DNA of 5,213 nt from Cohaesibacteraceae bacterium (GTDB lineage Bacteria; Pseudomonadota; Alphaproteobacteria; Rhizobiales; Cohaesibacteraceae), in contig JAESRR010000030.1 of the NCBI GenBank assembly GCA_016764535.1, forward strand, positions 1 through 5,213, read 5' to 3'. The notes beneath the pieces were generated by a model. That model was not told where the DNA came from. It did not search any database and worked only from the letters and a program-made list of their open reading frames with translations. A program made the translations under genes and the position numbers. This document shows positions 1 to 5,213 of this stretch, one piece after another (position 1 is the first letter of the stretch; each line of letters opens with the position of its first letter).

Positions 1-851
1 AACTCGGTAAGACCCCAACCCTCAAGACGTGCCCTGCGGCCCACCGTGACCAATATCTTATCCGCAGGAATAGAAACTTCCTCTTCGTTGGATTTTTCAA
101 CAATAAGGGAGTTTCCTGAAGGTCCGGCAGATTTTGCTTTTGCGTTTAATAATAATTCGACACCAAGTGATTTAAGTTTTTTTAAGATCGGAGAAGAGAG
201 TTCCTGGTCATATTGAGGCAAAATTCTATCTGCAAACTCAACAACAGAAACCGAACTACCCAGTTTGGCAAAAGCCAGGCCAAGTTCCAGACCAATATAA
301 CCAGCCCCCACAATTACCATTTTTTCTGGAACAGACTGTAGATCAAGTGCTTCAGTGGATGAAATTACGTTGTTTCCAAATGGCAGAAATGGAAGCTCGA
401 CCGGTTGCGATCCCGGTGCCAAAATTACGTGCCGCGCGTTGATTGTAACAAGTCCCGTGGGTGTTTCAACAAGACAGCATTTGCCGTCTCGCATCCTGCC
501 CCAGCCCTGAATTTGCCGGACGCCGGATTTTTTTAATATACTGGAAACGCCAGACGTTAGTTTTTGAACAATACCGTTTTTCCAGGACATACTGGTTGCA
601 AGGTCAAGCTTTGGCGCCTCTACGGAAAGACCAATAGCGTTGCCCCCTTTTGCCCGGGAAATTTTTTCAAATTCTGATGCAACATGAATAAGCGCCTTTG
701 AAGGAATGCAACCAATGTTAAGACACGTTCCTCCCGGAGCTGATCCTTCAACAATGATGGTATCCAAACCCAGTTGCCCGGAACGAATGGCAGCAACATA
801 CCCGCCAGGTCCCGCACCAAGAACCAGAACATCACACGACAAAGAAGACAT
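1..851 (-). CDS. lpdV: Dihydrolipoyl dehydrogenase (E3) of the branched-chain keto acid dehydrogenase complex, C-terminus cut by window edge
   Basis: This flavoprotein reoxidises the dihydrolipoyl group on E2 and reduces NAD+, closing the catalytic cycle of the cytoplasmic keto acid dehydrogenase complex. The 283 visible codons begin with a FAD-binding GAGPGG motif (residues 12-17). The redox-active disulfide motif GGTCLNIGC follows, with cysteines at about 43 and 48, then IPSKAL. A second Rossmann motif, VGAGYIGLELG (about 181-191), binds NAD. There is no N-terminal lipoyl domain. The family is usually about 460 residues, so roughly 60% is present. The dimerisation domain with the catalytic His-Glu pair lies beyond the left edge. 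The ATG at 849-851 directly abuts the E2 stop codon, and a GGAG (858-861) sits 6 nt upstream of it. Last place in the operon, together with SSTEAL and ILPQYD, resembles Pseudomonas LpdV rather than a general Lpd. The E3 call is near certain; the lpdV assignment rests on context and remembered similarity. Confidence 0.95.
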   Translation of the reverse strand, partial: MSSLSCDVLVLGAGPGGYVAAIRSGQLGLDTIIVEGSAPGGTCLNIGCIPSKALIHVASEFEKISRAKGGNAIGLSVEAPKLDLATSMSWKNGIVQKLTSGVSSILKKSGVRQIQGWGRMRDGKCCLVETPTGLVTINARHVILAPGSQPVELPFLPFGNNVISSTEALDLQSVPEKMVIVGAGYIGLELGLAFAKLGSSVSVVEFADRILPQYDQELSSPILKKLKSLGVELLLNAKAKSAGPSGNSLIVEKSNEEEVSIPADKILVTVGRRARLEGWGLTE

Positions 852-2162
852 TTAGCGCTCCATAAACAATGTTGCCGGATTTTCAAGCGAAGCACGAATG
901 TGCTGAATGAATTGTGCAGCATCCCATCCATCTATAATTCGGTGATCAAAAGAAGAAGACAAATTCATAATCTGGCGAGGTACGAATTCGCCATCTATAT
1001 AAACAGGGCGAATTGCCATTTTATTGACGCCGACAATTGCAACTTCAGGAGAATTGATAACCGGAGTAGATACGATGCCGCCTATTAGACCCAGGCTGGA
1101 TATCGTAATAGTTGATCCGGTCAATTCTTCCCGTTTTATCGATCCATCACGGGCAGCTTCGGACAATCGCCGAACTTCACTTGCCATGTGCCAGATGTCC
1201 ATGGCTTCTGCATGCCGCAATACTGGCACCATAAGACCGGCAGGCGTTTGAGCAGCAACCCCGATATGTGCCGCCCCAAAAGTTTTCAATATCCCGTTTT
1301 GGTCGTCGTATTGGCTTGAAAGATTCGGCCAGGCCGAAATTGCTCTAACAATTGCGCGCATTATAAATGGCAGGATTGTCAATTTGGGTTGTCCATCGAG
1401 CCGTTCTTTGTTGAGATGTGCTCGAAGTTTTTCAAGTTCGGTCATATCAACTTCATCAACATAGGTAATATGGGGAATACGTTGTTTGGCATCCTGCATG
1501 CGTTCACCAATTTTTCGACGCAGCCCGATGATTTTTGTTTCGTTCATGCTGGTGTTTGCAACAAGACCACCAGCCTTTTGCGGGACTCCCTGCCCTTCAA
1601 CAAATTTGTCCAGGTCTTTGTGTGTGATATGCCCTGCCGGACCGGACCCGGTGACAAACTGCAATTGAATTCCAGCATCTGTCGCACGCCGACGAACGCT
1701 TGGAGAAGCAAGTGGCTTTTCTCCCTCGGGTCTCGGCATTGTGTGCGATTGCATACCGTTTGAAACGTTGAATGGCTTCTCAATTGGCGCTTTCGAATAT
1801 TGCTCCAAATGAATTCCGGGAGATGGTTTGGCGACGTCCTTCGCACCACCATCATCTTTTATGGTTTTTGTAGTAGAAACTTGCGGAGCATATTTCATTT
1901 CATTGGAATTGTTTCCATCGCCCTCGACTTCAATCGATATAATGACAGATCCAACTGGTGTCATTTCACCCAACTCACCGGATAGTAGAGTAATCCTGCC
2001 ATCAACGGGTGAGGGAATTTCAACCGTCGCTTTATCAGTCATAACCGCAGCGAGAATATCATCTTCACGAACCAGGTCGCCAGGAGATACATTCCATTCG
2101 ACAATCTCGGCTTCCGTAATGCCCTCACCAACATCGGGCATTTTAATCACATGAAGTCCCAT
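852..2162 (-). CDS. bkdB: Dihydrolipoyl acyltransferase (E2), branched-chain keto acid dehydrogenase complex
   Basis: E2 is the structural core of the complex: it takes the acyl group from E1 on a swinging lipoyl arm and transfers it to CoA. The protein has 436 residues. One lipoyl domain spans about 3-80, with lipoylation lysine K44 in the TDKATVEIPSP motif. A polar linker covers about 82-150. A peripheral subunit-binding domain lies at about 151-188 (ASPSVRRRA, then GSGPAGHIT). The catalytic acyltransferase domain runs from about 208 to the end and carries SFDHRIIDG, with H407 and D411 as the expected active-site residues. I chose the ATG at 2160-2162 because it begins directly at the lipoyl domain and has a GGAGG 7 nt upstream. 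A longer reading from 2300 would only add 46 residues antiparallel to nothing conserved and overlapping the end of E1 beta. The start overlaps the E1 beta stop by one base (TGATG). Confidence 0.97.
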   Translation of the reverse strand: MGLHVIKMPDVGEGITEAEIVEWNVSPGDLVREDDILAAVMTDKATVEIPSPVDGRITLLSGELGEMTPVGSVIISIEVEGDGNNSNEMKYAPQVSTTKTIKDDGGAKDVAKPSPGIHLEQYSKAPIEKPFNVSNGMQSHTMPRPEGEKPLASPSVRRRATDAGIQLQFVTGSGPAGHITHKDLDKFVEGQGVPQKAGGLVANTSMNETKIIGLRRKIGERMQDAKQRIPHITYVDEVDMTELEKLRAHLNKERLDGQPKLTILPFIMRAIVRAISAWPNLSSQYDDQNGILKTFGAAHIGVAAQTPAGLMVPVLRHAEAMDIWHMASEVRRLSEAARDGSIKREELTGSTITISSLGLIGGIVSTPVINSPEVAIVGVNKMAIRPVYIDGEFVPRQIMNLSSSFDHRIIDGWDAAQFIQHIRASLENPATLFMER

Positions 2163-3178
2163 CAGGCTGCCTCCATCAAAGACTTGAGAGCTCGACCAAC
2201 ACGCGCCGGTCCAGGGAAATAATCCCACTCCTGTGCATGCGGGTATGGTGTATCCCATCCCGCCACACGTTCCACAGGAGCTTCCAGATGATAAAAACAA
2301 TGCTCTTGTATTTGAGCGATCAACTCAGCACCAAAGCCTGATGTCTGTGTGGCTTCGTGCAAGACCATACAACGTCCGGTTTTCTTAACAGATTGCGTAA
2401 TAGTATCGATATCCAGAGGAACCAGTGTCCTGACATCAATGATCTCGGCATCGATCCCGGTTTCGGCAACGGCTGCTTCAGCAACGAAGCACATGGTTCC
2501 ATAGGTTATAATGCTCAGGTCCTGGCCTTCACGGCGAATTGCTGCTTTTCCAATTGGTACTGTATAGTGCCCCTCGGGAACTTCCCCCGCCGCGTGCCCG
2601 GACCAGTTTTGCGCGGGCCGCTCATGATGACCATCAAACGGGCCATTGTATAAACGCTTTGGCTCAAAAAAGATGACCGGGTCATCATCTTCTATTGCTG
2701 CAATCAGTAACCCCTTTGCGTCATAGGGCGTAGACGGCACAATTGTTTTTAGGCCCGCAACATGGGTAAACAATGCTTCTGGACACTGACTATGTGTTTG
2801 CCCGCCAAAAATTCCTCCGCCCATCGGGCTACGAATTGTCAGAGGCACAGTAAAATCACCTGCAGATCGATAGCGCATCCGTGCCGCTTCAGACACGATC
2901 TGGTCATATGCGGGGTAAATGTAATCAGCGAACTGAACTTCAACACATGGACGCAATCCATATACCGCCATACCAATTGCAGAACCAACAATTCCACTTT
3001 CGTTAATTGGACAATCAAAAACACGGGACTTGCCATATTTTTTCTGCAACCCGGCGGTACAACGGAATACACCACCAAAAAAACCGACATCCTCTCCAAA
3101 AACCACCACATCGGGATCATGATCAAGTTTGACATCCATCGCAGAACGAATGGCTTCTATCATATTCATGCGAGCCAT
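2162..3178 (-). CDS. bkdA2: Branched-chain 2-oxo acid dehydrogenase E1 component, beta subunit
   Basis: This is the beta half of the thiamine-diphosphate-dependent E1 heterotetramer, which decarboxylates the 2-keto acids of valine, leucine and isoleucine and acylates E2. The 338 residues cover the full family length. They begin with the typical N-terminus (MIEAIRSAMDVKL) and continue with the conserved FGEDVGFFGGVFRCTAGL block (about 27-44). NESGIVG follows, with E60 as the expected glutamate that activates the cofactor, and then GGQTHSQCPE with active-site H129. The C-terminal transketolase-like domain contains VDVRTLVPLD-type sequence (IDVRTLVPLD, about 247-256) and HEATQTSGFGAE (about 274-285). 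FDGHH and GWDTPYPHAQEW are typical of the branched-chain enzyme rather than pyruvate dehydrogenase. The start lies 2 nt after the E1 alpha stop. Only a weak GGGG lies 7 nt upstream, so translational coupling is likely. Nothing appears damaged. Confidence 0.97.
   Translation of the reverse strand: MARMNMIEAIRSAMDVKLDHDPDVVVFGEDVGFFGGVFRCTAGLQKKYGKSRVFDCPINESGIVGSAIGMAVYGLRPCVEVQFADYIYPAYDQIVSEAARMRYRSAGDFTVPLTIRSPMGGGIFGGQTHSQCPEALFTHVAGLKTIVPSTPYDAKGLLIAAIEDDDPVIFFEPKRLYNGPFDGHHERPAQNWSGHAAGEVPEGHYTVPIGKAAIRREGQDLSIITYGTMCFVAEAAVAETGIDAEIIDVRTLVPLDIDTITQSVKKTGRCMVLHEATQTSGFGAELIAQIQEHCFYHLEAPVERVAGWDTPYPHAQEWDYFPGPARVGRALKSLMEAA
2170..2174 (-). promoter_or_regulatory. Ribosome binding site of bkdB
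   Basis: On the minus strand these bases read GGAGG, 7 nt before the ATG at 2160-2162 and inside the last codons of bkdA2. This strong site fixes the E2 start at the lipoyl domain and argues against the longer in-frame reading that begins near 2300. Confidence 0.85.
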
Positions 3179-3180
3179 TT

Positions 3181-4448
<1,268 letters not shown>

Positions 4449-4474
4449 AATTACGACAACAATACTGACCTATA

Positions 4475-4484
4475 TGATGCATCA
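4475..4484. repeat. Perfect 10-bp palindrome TGATGCATCA
   Basis: The sequence is its own reverse complement and lies 68 bp upstream of the bkdA1 start codon, where a promoter or operator would be expected. No matching regulator is in the window, so a role as a binding site is only inferred. Confidence 0.35.
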
Positions 4485-4540
4485 AAATTATGGATTAAAC
4501 TCTCTAAAAACGCCTTAAACTATATCACATCGCAAATATG

Positions 4541-4612
4541 ATTATCCCGAATTAGCTGTATTTGAAGAATAATAACCCGAATTGAGGAAACAATGGCTGG
4601 TGAATAACCCGA
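4541..4612 (+). repeat. Three direct repeats with NCCCGA core, 30-32 bp apart
   Basis: The copies are ATTATCCCGAATT at 4541-4553, AATAACCCGAATT at 4571-4583 and AATAACCCGA at 4603-4612. Copies one and two agree at 11 of 13 positions, and copies two and three share an exact 10-mer. Start-to-start distances of 30 and 32 bp are close to three helical turns, so all three would lie on about the same face of the DNA. Such an arrangement suits cooperative regulator binding between the two divergent promoters. The repeats are visible directly; the operator role is inferred. Confidence 0.5.
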
Positions 4613-4615
4613 TGA

Positions 4616-4630
4616 AACGAGAATCTCGTT
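4616..4630. repeat. Perfect palindrome AACGAGA-A-TCTCGTT
   Basis: Seven-base arms flank a single central base at 4623. Allowing mismatches at two flanking pairs, the symmetry extends to GAT (4611-4613) and ATC (4633-4635), giving 10 of 12 matching pairs over 25 bp. A one-base loop makes an RNA hairpin unlikely, so a binding site for a dimeric DNA-binding protein is the better reading. It lies 23 bp upstream of the proposed ECF -35 element and overlaps the last bases of no repeat core, sitting immediately after the third direct repeat. Confidence 0.5.
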
Positions 4631-4653
4631 AAATCAATTTACAATCGGCAATT

Positions 4654-4680
4654 TGTCGGATTTTTTCCACCTCGATCGTC
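4654..4680 (+). promoter_or_regulatory. Candidate ECF-type promoter for the DGPF/sigma operon
   Basis: TGTCGG (4654-4659) and CGTC (4677-4680) are separated by 17 bp, a spacing normal for ECF sigma factor promoters. From memory, ECF42 target promoters have TGTCGA at -35 and CG(A/T)C at -10, so this matches 5 of 6 and 4 of 4 bases. Transcription would start near 4687, about 28 nt before the ATG at 4715. The T-run in the spacer (4661-4666) is also typical of ECF promoters. The motif match is seen; recognition by the adjacent sigma factor is inferred. Confidence 0.5.
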
Positions 4681-4714
4681 CTTGAAAGAAAAACAGAAAG
4701 CGGGTGTAGCCTAC

Positions 4715-5104
4715 ATGAAATATTCCATTCTAATTTATGGCGCTGAAAGCATAATTGATCGCCTGCCAGCCGGGAAAATAGAGGAACTATTTGTCGGACA
4801 CCGTGAATTACAAAAACAGCTGGCAATAAAAGGACAGTTTGTTTCAGTCAAATTAATGCGAACAAGTAGTGCGGTGACATTAAAACCGGCACAGGGAGAT
4901 TCTGAAAAACCGATCATTGTTGATGGACCCTACGCAGAAACGAAAGAAAATTTTCTCGGGTTCTATGTTGCTGACTTTGATTCTCTGGAACATGCAATTG
5001 AGTATGCAAGCCTGATTTCTTCACCTTATGTCACACTGGAAATCCGGCCAATTGACTGGAATGGCGGAATACTGGGTTCGCCTCAAATAGATTTGCCTGA
5101 ATGA
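4715..5104 (+). CDS. DGPF-domain (YCII-related) small protein paired with an ECF42-like sigma factor
   Basis: The 129-residue protein starts MKYSILIYG, the usual opening of the DGPF branch of the YCII superfamily, and carries the signature DGPYAETKENFLGFYVADF at about 70-88, with Y in place of the usual F of DGPF. The fold is a small ferredoxin-like alpha/beta barrel, probably dimeric and cytoplasmic; no signal peptide or membrane segment is visible. The biochemical function of this branch is not established. I chose the ATG at 4715 because it begins the conserved domain. A TTG at 4682 would add 11 unconserved residues and would lie ahead of the transcription start predicted from the ECF promoter. 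The ribosome binding site is weak (GCGGGTG region). The stop TGA overlaps the ATG of the next gene (ATGA), so the two are co-translated. Genes of this type are the conserved neighbours of ECF42 sigma factors. Confidence 0.93.
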   Translation: MKYSILIYGAESIIDRLPAGKIEELFVGHRELQKQLAIKGQFVSVKLMRTSSAVTLKPAQGDSEKPIIVDGPYAETKENFLGFYVADFDSLEHAIEYASLISSPYVTLEIRPIDWNGGILGSPQIDLPE

Positions 5105-5213
5105 TTGATCTTTGCTGGTTTAATGCTCAATTGGTTGTTCAGCGCCCCAAAGCTATCGCCGCGCTTACCCGCCTGTTCCGCGATGTGGACCTGGCAGAAG
5201 AAGCCTTTTCAAT
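5101..5213 (+). CDS. ECF RNA polymerase sigma factor, probably ECF42 group, N-terminal fragment at window edge
   Basis: Only the first 37 codons are present. The segment AIAALTRLFRDVDLAEEAF (residues about 18-36) fits the start of sigma-70 region 2, where members of this group typically read as I-A-x-L-x-R-x-x-R-D-x-x-L-A-E-E. The ATG at 5101-5103 overlaps the stop of the DGPF gene by the ATGA arrangement. ECF42 proteins normally have regions 2 and 4 plus a long C-terminal extension with TPR-like repeats, about 400 residues in all; none of that can be seen here. They lack a classical anti-sigma factor neighbour and are instead linked to DGPF proteins. The sigma factor call rests on a short stretch, but the operon partner makes it strong. 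Confidence 0.85.
   Translation, partial: MIDLCWFNAQLVVQRPKAIAALTRLFRDVDLAEEAFS

Noticed and set aside
774..1251. Plus-strand open frames inside the E3 and E2 genes
   Set aside because: They are antisense to intact catalytic domains, have no recognisable domain or ribosome binding site, and their amino acid content looks like a reading of the opposite strand.
2163..2300. A 46-codon N-terminal extension of E2 in frame with bkdB
   Set aside because: It overlaps the conserved C-terminus of E1 beta and shows no domain. A strong GGAGG lies 7 nt before the internal ATG at 2162, where the lipoyl domain begins.
4480..4540. A housekeeping sigma-70 promoter for bkdA1 on the minus strand
   Set aside because: Several -10-like hexamers exist, but none has an acceptable -35 at 16-18 bp, so I could not support one choice over another.
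4616..4630. Reading the 15-bp palindrome as a transcription terminator
   Set aside because: The loop would be a single base, the arms are only 7 bp, and no T-run follows on either strand. No gene ends nearby.
4682..4714. A TTG start giving the DGPF protein 11 extra residues
   Set aside because: There is no ribosome binding site ahead of it. The extra residues precede the conserved MKYSILIYG opening, and the site would lie ahead of the predicted transcription start.
4629..4826. A minus-strand open frame of 65 codons across the DGPF gene start
   Set aside because: It runs antisense to the DGPF gene and through the proposed promoter, has no domain, and its start lies inside a well-supported gene.

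Overview
The window comes from a bacterium, most likely a proteobacterium. The base composition is moderate and by eye below 50% GC. The E1 alpha, E1 beta, E2 and E3 proteins all look like the Pseudomonas-type branched-chain keto acid dehydrogenase, and the gene order is the same. Alpha- and gammaproteobacteria both carry this arrangement, and I cannot choose between them from this sequence alone.

Layout: positions 1-4407 form a tightly packed minus-strand operon, read right to left as bkdA1 (E1 alpha), bkdA2 (E1 beta), bkdB (E2) and lpdV (E3, cut off by the left edge). Junctions are a 2-nt gap, a 1-nt overlap and a direct abutment, so the four genes are almost certainly co-transcribed and translationally coupled. 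Positions 4408-4714 are a 307-bp non-coding region between divergent gene sets. Positions 4715-5104 encode a small DGPF/YCII-family protein on the plus strand. Its stop codon overlaps (ATGA) the start of an RNA polymerase sigma factor cut off by the right edge. That pairing is the hallmark of the ECF42 sigma factor group.

Function: the bkd products form one multienzyme complex. It oxidatively decarboxylates the 2-keto acids from valine, leucine and isoleucine to acyl-CoAs. E1 (alpha plus beta, thiamine diphosphate) decarboxylates the keto acid and acylates the E2 lipoyl group, E2 passes the acyl group to CoA, and E3 reoxidises the lipoamide with FAD and NAD+. The catalytic signatures of every subunit inside the window are intact, so the pathway looks functional and conventional.

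The less ordinary part is the right-hand 800 bases. The intergenic region holds a plausible ECF-type promoter (TGTCGG, 17-bp spacer, CGTC) just upstream of the DGPF gene, which suggests autoregulation by the ECF42-like sigma factor. It also holds three direct repeats with an NCCCGA core at 30-32 bp spacing, a perfect 15-bp palindrome and smaller inverted repeats that could be operators. I found no RNA gene, insertion sequence, CRISPR array or convincing terminator.
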